Shown: in pieces, positions 51,661 through 59,218 of the stretch | Layout: the number at the start of each line of letters is the position of its first letter | Numbering within the stretch: the first letter of the stretch is position 1 | Assembly: GCA_036785705.1 (NCBI GenBank) | Contig: JAWUZG010000015.1 | Coordinates: 4,355,001-4,419,000, forward strand | DNA from: Acanthornis magna | Lineage: Eukaryota > Chordata > Aves > Passeriformes > Acanthizidae | Direction: 5' to 3' | Length of the DNA stretch: 64,000 bases | Translations under genes and position numbers: made by a program | Notes under the pieces: model-generated | What the model was told of the DNA's origin: nothing | The model's input: the letters and a program-made list of their open reading frames with translations, nothing else | The model's database searches: none

Positions 51661-52679
51661 CTCCTCGGAGTAGGGAGTTTGCAGCCCCAGAAGCAGGGCT
51701 GGTCTCTATCTCACTTTTAGCAAGTGTCAACTCGCAAAGACCTTCTGGTTTCTTTTCTTTCTATGCTGAGAGGGGACCAGGTCTATCCAGAGCCTGGGAA
51801 GAGCCGCAGAAGAGAGCTGAGGCACTCGGGAAGAGCTGCCAGTGTCAGTATGGCTGTGCTGGAAGGGGTGCAGGATGGGATCCCCCAGACAGCCCTGTGC
51901 CCCTGGCAGGACACAACACTCCTGGGGCCATCCCTGCCGTGTGAAAGCAGCAGTTCAGTGAGCACAGACACCAAGAGAAAGCTGTGCCAGAGCAGGAACC
52001 GAGCAGCCCTTAAAGCCCTGCAAGCACAGGGATCTCCTTCGCACTCGGATGCGCCACCCAACTGCATGGGGCCACCAAAGCTAATAAAGCCATTAATGGG
52101 GCCACATGTCACCTCCTGACTAAGGCGTGAGCAATTCACACCTCACTCAAGCTTTCAAGTCCGAATGCACCCACGTTTGGCCAGACTCCTCTCCAGCCTG
52201 CATGGCTTAAGCCAGCTTAACGTCAGTTCCCTGCATTTTGGGGGCTCTTTTCCACTGAGTTTTCCAGGTTAGGCTGCCTCAAAGCCCTCCAGCTAAAAGC
52301 AGATTTTTGGCGTGGGGCAGGAGGGCGATGGCAGGCTGGCACATCACAGGGAAGCTTTGCCAAGAGTCTCTGCTGAATTTTCAGCGCTTGCCACTGACTT
52401 GAGCAAAGTCTTTAAAGGCTCCTTTTCTAAAGCACTCCCGAGTTCACAGGGCCAGTCTCTGGGATATGTCTGGCCTGGCACTCGGAGTGACGAGTATCAG
52501 AGCTCCCGTGGATTTTGGATGGGTTTAGGCTGCTCGGATCTCCTGGAGTCGGGCCCAGCATTCTCCACGTGGCGCAACTCCAGAAATGGAAACACTCCAA
52601 GTGAGCAGTTTCTTTCCCAAAATGGGGATTCTTCTCTCCTTTGGATGGAAAACACTGGAGACGGGGGAAATATTATCTC

Positions 52680-53000
52680 CTTGTACTGTGAAGGAGAGCC
52701 ATTTATTAAGTGTGGGTACCAAATTTAACTCTGGGTATTTTTTTAATAGCAGTTCTGATGCGAATAGAAATGCTTGGACGCTTTCCTCGCAATGTCAGGA
52801 ATCTGCATCGCAGAATTACATCATATTGTGAGAAAGAGCAACTGAAATCAACCACAGGAGATAAAAGTGAAACCAGCTAGCCTAAATTCACGAGAAATTC
52901 ATTCCAGGGGCACTGATTATATGAAATGGCTCCTTATCTCAGCTATATTTGCAACATGTGAATGCTCTAAAAGAGCCATCCTATTGCCTCCTACGCCTGC
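52680..53000. promoter_or_regulatory. Candidate conserved non-coding block
   Basis: A moderately A/T-rich, repeat-free stretch about 4.8 kb upstream of TOP1. It could serve TOP1 or a distant gene. Confidence 0.27.
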
Positions 53001-53891
53001 CACGTTATGCAAGGGTGGCTTTTCTCACGTGCTCTGGGGCTCCCACAGCACCCACGCTCTGCTGCCGGGAGCCCCGCGGTGGGGTAATCTCCAAATACAG
53101 GGCACTGACTGCTCTGCATGGTAAAATTAGGAGGCCAGGCTGAAGCAAGGTGTTGTTTATGGGTTTCTCATCATTTTCTCAAGCAAGAGAGTCACTTTTG
53201 TTTGCTAGGAGCAGGGAAGCAATGAGGCACAGAGGGATATATATGCCTGACCGCATTTGGTGTTACACACTGGCCACGCAGCAGCCACGAATCATCACAG
53301 CAGATGTGTGTATGTGCTCTTTAGATTATGATCCAAATGTTCTTCTTTCCATTGCACCAACTTCTCTACCACTGCTGGCTCCCTTAACCAAGGCAAACGA
53401 GGACATCATAAAGTTCAAGTGATATCAGCTGTTGTTTTCTAACTAGTAATTTCCCAGGACTGCTGCAAGCTTCTCCCATCCCAGGTGAAACTCAGTAATT
53501 AAGACTGACCTTTGAAAGCTCCCACTTACAGTTGTGTGTGCTGGTTCTGCTTAATTTGCTCCCTTGTCTTACATATAAAACTGTGAATAATTGCTGCAGT
53601 TTATTAAAGTGGATTTCTTTCAGAGCACTGAGATCATTTAGTTTCAATGCATCCGACAGTACATAATAGGTATGAGTGTTTTGAGCAGGTCATGCTAATG
53701 AAGAATGAGTGGGGAGTCGTGTATCTGACTGTTCCTATTTTGTACCAGTGTCACTTCGTTCTAGAGACAGCAGATTTACAGGATGACGCCAATTGGGAAT
53801 CCTGCACATCAGGCAGGTCTCTAGCTGTGAAAAAAATGTAGACTAGTGATATAAGTATCCAAACCATAGCTCTTACAAATGAGCTGAAACT

Positions 53892-53911
53892 AAAAAAAAA
53901 AAAAAAAAAAA
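53892..53911 (+). repeat. Poly-A, 20 nt
   Basis: An uninterrupted A run. No polyadenylation signal or processed-gene sequence is recognisable just upstream. Confidence 0.9.
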
Positions 53912-54897
53912 TTACAAGCTTTTAAAAATTAGATTTTTGCGTTTAAATATGTTGTTTAACTGGTTCTTTGTTACCTCTTCACAAGCAGAATGCACTTGTT
54001 TCATATTCAGATGGAAGGGTTTTATTGCTTTTTTTTTCTCCTAAAATATAAATCCTAGAAACAGGCTGCTGCCTCTGACAAAAGTAGAGATTTTACAAAA
54101 TTATATAAAGGAAAACTAAACAAGTGAACTTGGATCTATGGGACTGTTAATAAAATTGAATGAGCTGGCAATGTTGTTCTCTTCCTTGTGCACTCCAAAA
54201 TAAGCTCTAAGGCCTGAACTTTCAATATTGTAATCTAAAATACCAAGATATGAGTATTTAATCACCCATTCTGTTTTGCTTTCAAACTTGAAATGCATCA
54301 TATAATCAAGTTAAATATAAAGGAGAATTAACTGAAGAAACACGTGTAGATGGCTTCACCTGAGGCTAAAAGCAAGGCTTGGAAAGAGGGCGGTGGACAA
54401 TTTAGGGGTTTGGATGTCGAGTTTTCTTTTCTTGTGTTGGTCAGTGCACAGGAGTGTGTACTCAGGCTGGAGCAAGGTGTGGGATCTCATCCCGACACAG
54501 GAGTGCAAAGCTGGCCAGGAAAACAGCACCCAAAAACACACAAAACATACATCCTGAGCACAGCGTGAAGCCCCTAGTGCACCAGATAAATCAAATCTCA
54601 CAATTCACCAGGATCAAGAACTGGAGGCTCTTCTACTAGTTTTAGATCCAGGATGATTTATGATTTAATTTAAACACATAGTTTCCAGCTGTTTCTTTTT
54701 GCAGGCAATCACCTAGGCTACATTAACCCGATGGTGATGTACTGGTCCCAGGGAGCCCTGGAGAGAGACCACAGCACTCAGAGTTGTGAACTTCCCCTAT
54801 TTATCTTGATGGGGTGTGCACAGCCCTGCCAGGGAAAGCAGGTCCAAGCGTGTTAACCCCTTCACTGCCAACCTCCACCATGCAAAGGGCTGGTTAG

Positions 54898-55050
54898 GAT
54901 CACAGAATCTCCCGAGCTGGAAGGGACCCACGAGGATCACCGAGTGCAGCTCCTACATAGGACAACCCCCAGAATCCCATGTGCTTGAAAGCTTTGCCCA
55001 AATGCTTCTCTATTAGCAGGCTTGGGGCCATGACCACTTCTCTGGGTTGT
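54898..55050 (-). mobile_element. CR1 LINE 3' fragment
   Basis: Landmarks are GATCACAGAATCTCC, GCTGGAAGGGACCCACGAGG, ATAGGACAACCCCCAGAATC, AAATGCTTCTC and TGACCACTTCTCTGGG, in the order expected of a reverse-complemented CR1 end. It lies about 2.7 kb upstream of TOP1. Confidence 0.88.
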
Positions 55051-55342
55051 ATAGTGATGTGTCCTGTATGAGCCTTCCTCTTCTTTGGCAGAGCCTCCTG
55101 TGTCCCAGCGTGGAAGGGGATGAGAGGGGCACAGCCTCCTGGATGGTGGTGCTGCAGGTTGGGAGATCAGAAGGTTTTTTATCATACCGCTCATTGCAAC
55201 AGATGGGGCCACGCAGGTGTTACAGTTTAATGTGCTTTTGAACAAGCTGTATATTTCCCTGTCTGTTGGGTTCTAACAGCAAAGCAGGGGCTCCCTGCAG
55301 GCTCCAGGATAACACTAGGGAAGACTGGGGACAAAAAAACAG

Positions 55343-55485
55343 ATCACACAGAATGGCTGGGATTGGGAGGGGCCTCTGGAGAACACCTAGTCCAGCCCCC
55401 TGTTAAATCCTGCTGAACTATAGCAGGTTGCACGGGACTGTGTCCAGGTGGGTTTCGAATATCTCCAGAGAAGGAGACTCCGTGT
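55343..55485 (-). mobile_element. CR1 LINE 3' fragment
   Basis: Landmarks are ACAGAATGGCTGGGATTGGG, CTAGTCCAGCCCCC, TAGCAGGTTGCACGG, CAGGTGGGTTTCGAATATC and TCCAGAGAAGGAGACTCCG. It has the same orientation as the copy at 54898-55050 but different internal sequence, so these are two insertions, not a duplication. Confidence 0.9.
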
Positions 55486-57034
55486 AGCAGATGGGAACCG
55501 ATTCCTGGGAGACAGCTCGCTCTGGCTCGAGCCCGGCTGGCTCAGCTGAAGGTTTCCTCCACGGCATGAGCGGTGTTTGACAGCAGAGAGCAAGGTTTTC
55601 CTGTCACTCATGGCTCTGGCACTGCTGCCGTGGGAGTGGTCCTTGTCAGCACCTGAGATACCAAACCTGGAAGCTCCCTGTTCCTTCAGAGCTCTCCCAT
55701 CCAGCTGTCAGCAGGTTCCTGCAGGCAGCACAGAGGTGAGCCTCTCGTGTGCCAGTTTTGGGGGCTCTGCTTTGCAACCAGACGTGCTTGCAAACGCCTG
55801 TGAAGGTGGCAGCTGCTGGAAGGGGCCGTGCTCCCTTCCCCTGCACAGGGCTGGCTGCAGCTGCAGCGTGCCGGGGGGTTGTGGCAGGTCCCTTTCTTGT
55901 GGCAGGCACAGCCACCTGAGCAGGGCTGCTTGGGGAGGCAGAGATGTGAGATTTAAAGCGAAATTGCTGCTTCAAAGAAAGAGCTTTTAGGAATTTCTGA
56001 TGTTGGAAGCTGGAGGTGCCAGCCTGCTCCCAGGCTGTCCCAAAAGACGCAGCCCTGCAGCCCTGGATGGCAGCAAGGAGGGGCTCAAACCCAGAGCAAA
56101 GCCCACTTTCACCTCATTCTTGTGAGCCATGGGCACACACCTCTTCCCGGTGTCTGAAATAGCCCTTTCTTTATGTTTATATTTAAAAATCTAACAGTGA
56201 CTAAAGCAGTTTGCATAATAAACAGCTCCAGAGCCAGAAATATTTGCCTGCTCTCGGTAAAAAAAGGAAGTCCTCAGATCCTCTTCTGAAGACGGTAAGA
56301 AAGTGACAGAGTTTTCCCTTTGCAGGATATAAATATGCAGTGCAAATAGGTGGCTGCTGTCACTGCTTACATTTTGATGTATCTCTTCAGATAGCCTGGC
56401 AGCGCCAGGTTATTTTAGTGTCAAATCAAAGCTCTGGTTGTGTAAAGAAGCTGAGGAAAGGTACAGTCTGTGTTGCAGCAGAGGATGGAAGCTCCAAGAC
56501 TGGAGGCAGTCCTGTGAGACACGTACCAGCCATGCATACTAAACCTGCCATTTAGTACATCGACAAGAAAACCCGCTTATAAGAGCTGCTGCAGAACAGA
56601 AATAAATGTCTTCAGGTTTGGGTTGGGGAAGGAGGGGTATTTTCTAGGCAGGCACGTGCTTCATTATCACATTTAGCTAAATGAAAAGAAAGGTTTTGCA
56701 TCTTTTCACCCTGTTTCCTCGTGAGAGAAAGAAATTAAAGGGCCTGCTTACGCCAGAAGAAAAACCTTGCGGGCTGATCCCTTTTTAAAGCTCCTGTATG
56801 CAATGCACCATTGCTGTCCTTGATTTAAACGAGTCAAGCGAGCCCAAACCTGCCTGATCTGCAGCCCCCCTTAGCATCACGCTGATCATCTCCGTGTGGT
56901 TCCTGCGGCCTCTGCTCCAGCCTGGCGCAGCGGTGTACAGAGACTGAGAAAGAGGGGTCTGTGGGACAGGTGTGCACACCCCGCTCGCCTCCTCTCACTT
57001 GGAAACGCTCAAATTGCCCATGAGCTTGTACCTA
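55486..57034. other. Proximal upstream region of TOP1
   Basis: About 1.5 kb between the last CR1 fragment and the CpG island. No gene is seen. CpG is low until about 57035, where the island starts abruptly. Confidence 0.75.
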
Positions 57035-57227
57035 TAGGGGGGTCTGGAGCGGCGAGATTTCGGGGGAAGCCCCGAGGGCCCCTGAGCCCGTCCCGCACAG
57101 GGGCCGAGGGCCTGGCGGGGTGCGGGGGTTCGCTGTGGGGTTATGGCAGGAGGCAGCGGAAGCACCTCCCCGCAGCGCCGCCCTCCCGCCCGCCCGCCAT
57201 GCGGCCCCGGGGGCGGGGCCTGCGCCA

Positions 57228-57249
57228 GGGGCGGGGTTTGTATGCAAAT
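57228..57249 (+). promoter_or_regulatory. TOP1: Module 1: GC box 57228-57236 + perfect octamer 57242-57249
   Basis: GGGGCGGGG is followed after five bases by a perfect ATGCAAAT. A further GC box without an octamer lies just upstream at 57209-57220, and another lies just downstream at 57255-57263. Confidence 0.85.
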
Positions 57250-57268
57250 ACAGCGGGGCGGGGAGAAA

Positions 57269-57278
57269 GCGCATGCGC
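57269..57278. promoter_or_regulatory. TOP1: Palindromic NRF1 site
   Basis: GCGCATGCGC is the perfect palindromic core of the NRF1 consensus, flanked by A on both sides. NRF1 is a common activator of CpG-island housekeeping promoters. A second NRF1-like site is at 57606-57616. Confidence 0.75.
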
Positions 57279-57340
57279 ACTGAGCGCACGGAGCAGCACG
57301 GGTTCTTACACAATACACTGAGCCCGGCAGCCGCGGGGAA

Positions 57341-57363
57341 GGGGCGGGGCCTCGCATGTAAAT
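57341..57363 (+). promoter_or_regulatory. TOP1: Module 2: GC box 57341-57349 + octamer variant 57356-57363
   Basis: GGGGCGGGG is followed by ATGTAAAT, one mismatch from the octamer. The T replaces the C at position 4, a change also seen in module 3. Confidence 0.75.
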
Positions 57364-57383
57364 GAGCGTCGGGCTTTGCCGCG

Positions 57384-57390
57384 CCATTGG
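57384..57390 (-). promoter_or_regulatory. TOP1: Inverted CCAAT box (NF-Y-like)
   Basis: CCATTGG contains ATTGG on the + strand, which is CCAAT on the - strand. It lies between modules 2 and 3, about 240 nt upstream of the predicted start, somewhat further than the usual 60-100 nt for NF-Y. Confidence 0.5.
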
Positions 57391-57404
57391 AGGAGGGGGA
57401 GGAA

Positions 57405-57427
57405 GGGGCGGGACCGGATATGTAAAG
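57405..57427 (+). promoter_or_regulatory. TOP1: Module 3: GC box 57405-57413 + weak octamer variant 57420-57427
   Basis: GGGGCGGGA is followed by ATGTAAAG, two mismatches from the octamer. On its own this would not be called; it is called because spacing and orientation match the other four modules. Confidence 0.6.
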
Positions 57428-57484
57428 CAGCGAGCCGGCGCAGCGCGCAGTAGGGGGGCGGTGGGTCGGAGCCGTCACGCCGGC

Positions 57485-57506
57485 GGGGCGTGGCCTATAT
57501 GCAAAT
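57485..57506 (+). promoter_or_regulatory. TOP1: Module 4: GC/KLF box 57485-57493 + perfect octamer 57499-57506
   Basis: GGGGCGTGG (a KLF-type CACCC/GC box on the opposite strand) is followed by a perfect ATGCAAAT. A CGTCA half-site for ATF/CREB lies just upstream at 57473-57477. Confidence 0.83.
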
Positions 57507-57520
57507 GATGCCGGCTCCGG

Positions 57521-57542
57521 GGGGCGTGGCTCGGATGCAAAT
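57521..57542 (+). promoter_or_regulatory. TOP1: Module 5: GC/KLF box 57521-57529 + perfect octamer 57535-57542
   Basis: GGGGCGTGG is followed by a perfect ATGCAAAT, 36 nt after module 4 and very similar to it. This is the module nearest the predicted transcription start. Confidence 0.83.
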
Positions 57543-57556
57543 ACGAGCGCGGCCGC

Positions 57557-57574
57557 TTCCCGCCCCCTGCTCGT
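57557..57574. promoter_or_regulatory. TOP1: E2F-like site overlapping a CTCF-like core
   Basis: TTCCCGCC (57557-57564) matches the E2F consensus. The overlapping CGCCCCCTGCTCG resembles the - strand CTCF core with one mismatch. Either could be real; the E2F reading is the simpler one. Another E2F-like TTTCCCGCC lies at 58405-58413 in intron 2. Confidence 0.4.
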
Positions 57575-57592
57575 CAGTCCGCTCCCCGCCGC

Positions 57593-57599
57593 TTTAAAA
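57593..57599 (+). promoter_or_regulatory. TOP1: TATA-like element TTTAAAA
   Basis: This is the only A/T-rich 7-mer in the immediate promoter. It sits about 30 nt upstream of the inferred start and 139-145 nt upstream of the ATG. It may be a weak TATA box within a CpG-island promoter. Confidence 0.5.
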
Positions 57600-57605
57600 G
57601 GCGCC

Positions 57606-57616
57606 GCGCCTGCGCA
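57606..57616. promoter_or_regulatory. TOP1: NRF1-like site at the core promoter
   Basis: GCGCCTGCGCA fits the NRF1 consensus with one departure from the palindrome. It sits between the TATA-like element and the predicted start, a usual position for functional NRF1 sites. Confidence 0.55.
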
Positions 57617-57630
57617 GAGCACCGAAACCC

Positions 57631-57641
57631 GGACTTAGTCT
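57631..57641 (+). repeat. TOP1: GGACTTAGTCT motif, copy 1 (at the predicted transcription start)
   Basis: This 11-mer recurs at 58546-58556 (allowing for flanks) and, inverted, inside 58338-58353. Its core GACTTAGTC is nearly self-complementary. Confidence 0.6.
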
Positions 57642-57670
57642 GTTACACAACCGCGCTGCGCTCCCCGCGT

Positions 57671-57721
57671 CCCGCTCCGCCCGGCGCTCCTCTGCCCGCT
57701 GCTCTTCCCGCTCCGCCCGGC
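57671..57721 (+). repeat. TOP1: 15-nt direct repeat in the TOP1 5' UTR
   Basis: CCCGCTCCGCCCGGC occurs at 57671-57685 and 57707-57721, a 36-nt period, within a C/T-rich leader. It probably arose by slippage. Confidence 0.7.
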
Positions 57722-57737
57722 CGCCCGCGCCTCCGGC

Positions 57738-57770
57738 ATGAGCGGAGATCTGCTGCACAACGATTCCCAG
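57738..57770 (+). CDS. TOP1: TOP1 exon 1 coding part (DNA topoisomerase I, residues 1-11)
   Basis: The exon encodes MSGDLLHNDSQ and ends exactly at a consensus donor (CAG|gtgagc). From memory the human protein starts MSGDHLHNDSQ, so only residue 5 differs (Leu for His). TOP1 is the nuclear type IB topoisomerase that relaxes supercoils ahead of polymerases by nicking one strand through a tyrosine. The catalytic residues lie far downstream and are not in this window; these residues begin the disordered, charged N-terminal domain. The start is the first ATG after the predicted transcription start, has G at -3 and A at +4, and no ATG precedes it in the inferred 5' UTR. The reading frame stays open into the intron to about 57995, but the splice site and family match show that the extension is not exon. 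Identification is firm because exon 2 continues the same family sequence in phase. Confidence 0.93.
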
Positions 57771-58269
57771 GTGAGCGGCCCGTGCCCGCCCGCGGGGCGC
57801 GCTCCCGGGGGACCCCCACCGCGGTGCTCGCATCCCCCCGTGCCGGCCCTGGGCTGGCCGCCTCGCCACCCCCCCCGTAGCCCCAGCGAGGGGACCGTGC
57901 CCTGCGGCCGCCCCCACGCGTCTGGGCAGAGCCCTGTCAGCCCGGGTGTCCCCCCGAGGTGGGATGGGGGACGGTGGGAGCGGGGACCCGCGTGAGACCC
58001 CCTGGCTGGGTGGAGAAGGGGAGGGGGCGGCTGCCGCTTTTTCCCGGCTTGTTCCCGTGTGGGGGGCTCGGGGAGGGTCCCCCCCATGAGCTGTGCGGGG
58101 GCCCGGGGGCGCTTCACCCACTCCCCCATCACCTTCCGCATCGCGCCGGGCTTCTCTCATTTGGTATTTAATTCCCTAAAAATGCGGGTTTGGGGCGGGG
58201 GTGGGGGCCCCCCGGAGCGCTGCGGACCCGGCCGTGCTGACGGTGTGTCCCTGTGTGCTCTCCCCGCAG
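57771..58269 (+). other. TOP1: TOP1 intron 1
   Basis: This GT-AG intron of 499 nt is extremely GC-rich at its 5' end and lies wholly within the CpG island. It has a likely branch point at 58240 and a T/C-rich tract before the acceptor. The open frames on both strands here are by-products of GC-rich, stop-poor sequence and not genes. Confidence 0.88.
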
Positions 58270-58294
58270 ATCGAGGCGGATTTCCGAGCGAACG
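58270..58294 (+). CDS. TOP1: TOP1 exon 2 (residues 12-19, 25-nt microexon-sized)
   Basis: This 25-nt exon lies between an acceptor (ctctccccgcag|) and a donor (|gtgagt). It encodes I-E-A-D-F-R-A-N plus the first base of the next codon. A G as that base fits the Asp that follows in vertebrate TOP1 (…FRLNDS… in human, recalled). The Ala at residue 18 replaces the human Leu. The exon follows exon 1 in phase 0 and leaves phase 1. It is too short to find without the family match. A plausible branch point (tgctgac, A at 58240) lies 30 nt upstream of the acceptor. It contributes to the disordered N-terminal domain that carries nuclear localisation and protein-contact functions in the family. Exon 3 (lysine- and histidine-rich in the family) is not found before the window ends. 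Confidence 0.92.
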
Positions 58295-58337
58295 GTGAGT
58301 GCGGCCCCGGCGCGCCCCTCGCACAGACATGGCGTCC

Positions 58338-58353
58338 CAGAGACTAAGTCCCG
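58338..58353 (-). repeat. TOP1: GACTTAGTC motif, copy 2; left arm of a 16-bp inverted repeat
   Basis: CAGAGACTAAGTCCCG is the exact reverse complement of the sequence at 58543-58558. The loop between the arms is 189 nt. It lies in intron 2 just after exon 2. Confidence 0.8.
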
Positions 58354-58542
58354 GCTCCGCGCTCACCGGCCCCATTGTTCCCATCGAGCTGCCAAAAGCG
58401 CCCCTTTCCCGCCGGGATCGGCGCCCCCCGACCCCCGCCGCCCCGAGTGGGGGCACCGCAGGCCCCCGATCCGAGCGCAGCGGCTCAGCCGGGGTCGCCT
58501 TTGGGCCCCGATTCCTCCCTGGAAAGTCGCCTTGTCGACGGT

Positions 58543-58558
58543 CGGGACTTAGTCTCTG
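58543..58558 (+). repeat. TOP1: GACTTAGTC motif, copy 3; right arm of the 16-bp inverted repeat
   Basis: CGGGACTTAGTCTCTG pairs perfectly with 58338-58353. In RNA the two arms could form a stem near the intron 2 donor. Confidence 0.8.
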
Positions 58559-58562
58559 CGCC

Positions 58563-58616
58563 ATTTTCTTTTTCTCTCTCTCTCTCTGTGGCTTTTCTCT
58601 CCTTCTCCTCCTCCCC
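58563..58616 (+). repeat. Pyrimidine-rich tract in intron 2
   Basis: This is a C/T-rich run including a (CT)n stretch, at the downstream edge of the CpG island. It could be mistaken for an acceptor tract, but no AG with a family-consistent exon follows. Confidence 0.7.
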
Positions 58617-59087
58617 GAGCTGCCGCCGAGCCGCCTCTGCAGAGGCACCGGGCCGCCATCCCCAGCAGCAGCCCCTTGTAACCGAGGGGAAAGCAAAGTT
58701 TTTAGCTAAAAAAAAATAAAAAAAAAATTAAATCCCAAGTCACCTTTTTTTTTTTTTATCGCAGGCTCCCTCCCCCCACTGCTCCCCGTCTCTGTTCCTT
58801 TGAGGGAATCCCTCCCTTCCCCTAAAATGAAAGGTGATTGCAACATGTTGCTCTTTAAAAGAAGCTGCTGCATCCATTTTAAGATCAGTCTTATTTTCTT
58901 CCTTGCTATTTAAATGATGTGACTTTACCTTGTTGGGTGGGTTTTTTTAAATTAAAATAAAGACCTACTTTAAAAAAACCCAACAGACCGTAGTGTAGAC
59001 AATTCCAGAAAGGTAGACAGGATCACTTGAGGGACTTTGCAAGCTAACTTAATTTTGTTCAGAAAGATTTACAGGAGCCCTGTAATT

Positions 59088-59218
59088 TAATATATTTATA
59101 TATACACTTATGTATAATTTTTTAAATATGTATATATTTATGCATGCATATATGTTCATATGTCTGTATATATTTATATTCCTATAGATATGCAGACATA
59201 CAATAATATAATTTTTAA
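59088..59218. repeat. A/T-rich alternating tract (TATATTTA / TATGCATG)
   Basis: About 130 nt consist almost wholly of A and T with alternating purine-pyrimidine steps. The stretch includes a self-complementary ATGCATGCAT core. It is low-complexity intronic sequence. Confidence 0.75.

Larger units (their letters stand above)
47516..54897. other. Intergenic desert, segment 6
   Basis: GC-rich to about 49350, then A/T-rich around 50270-51080 and again at 53150-54350, which includes a 20-nt poly-A. No gene is seen. Confidence 0.75.
57228..57542 (+). promoter_or_regulatory. TOP1: Array of five GC-box + octamer modules in the TOP1 promoter
   Basis: Five times on the same strand a GC box (GGGGCGGGG, GGGGCGGGA or GGGGCGTGG) is followed by an octamer or octamer variant. 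GC boxes start at 57228, 57341, 57405, 57485 and 57521; octamers start at 57242, 57356, 57420, 57499 and 57535. The start-to-start distance is 14, 15, 15, 14 and 14 nt. GC boxes bind Sp/KLF factors, and ATGCAAAT binds POU factors such as OCT1 (POU2F1). From memory, the human TOP1 promoter was reported to bind Sp1 and octamer factors. The array ends about 50 nt upstream of the TATA-like element. Modules 4 and 5 are the most alike and could be a local duplication. Confidence 0.85.
57035..58560. promoter_or_regulatory. TOP1: CpG island spanning the TOP1 promoter, exons 1-2 and intron 1
   Basis: CpG dinucleotides are dense and G+C is very high from about 57035 to 58560, in clear contrast to the CpG-poor sequence on both sides. 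This is typical of a housekeeping vertebrate promoter that stays unmethylated. The boundaries are read by eye. The island contains the GC-box/octamer array, NRF1-like sites, an inverted CCAAT, E2F-like sites and both TOP1 exons. Confidence 0.9.

Noticed and set aside
57738..57995. 85-residue frame continuing exon 1 of TOP1 into the intron
   Set aside because: The first 11 residues are real, but a consensus donor at 57771 and the family match in exon 2 show the rest is intron.
57594..58160. Long antisense open frames across the TOP1 CpG island
   Set aside because: GC-rich sequence lacks stop codons, so Arg/Gly/Pro/Ala-rich frames appear by composition alone. Exons 1-2 of TOP1 explain the coding sequence here.
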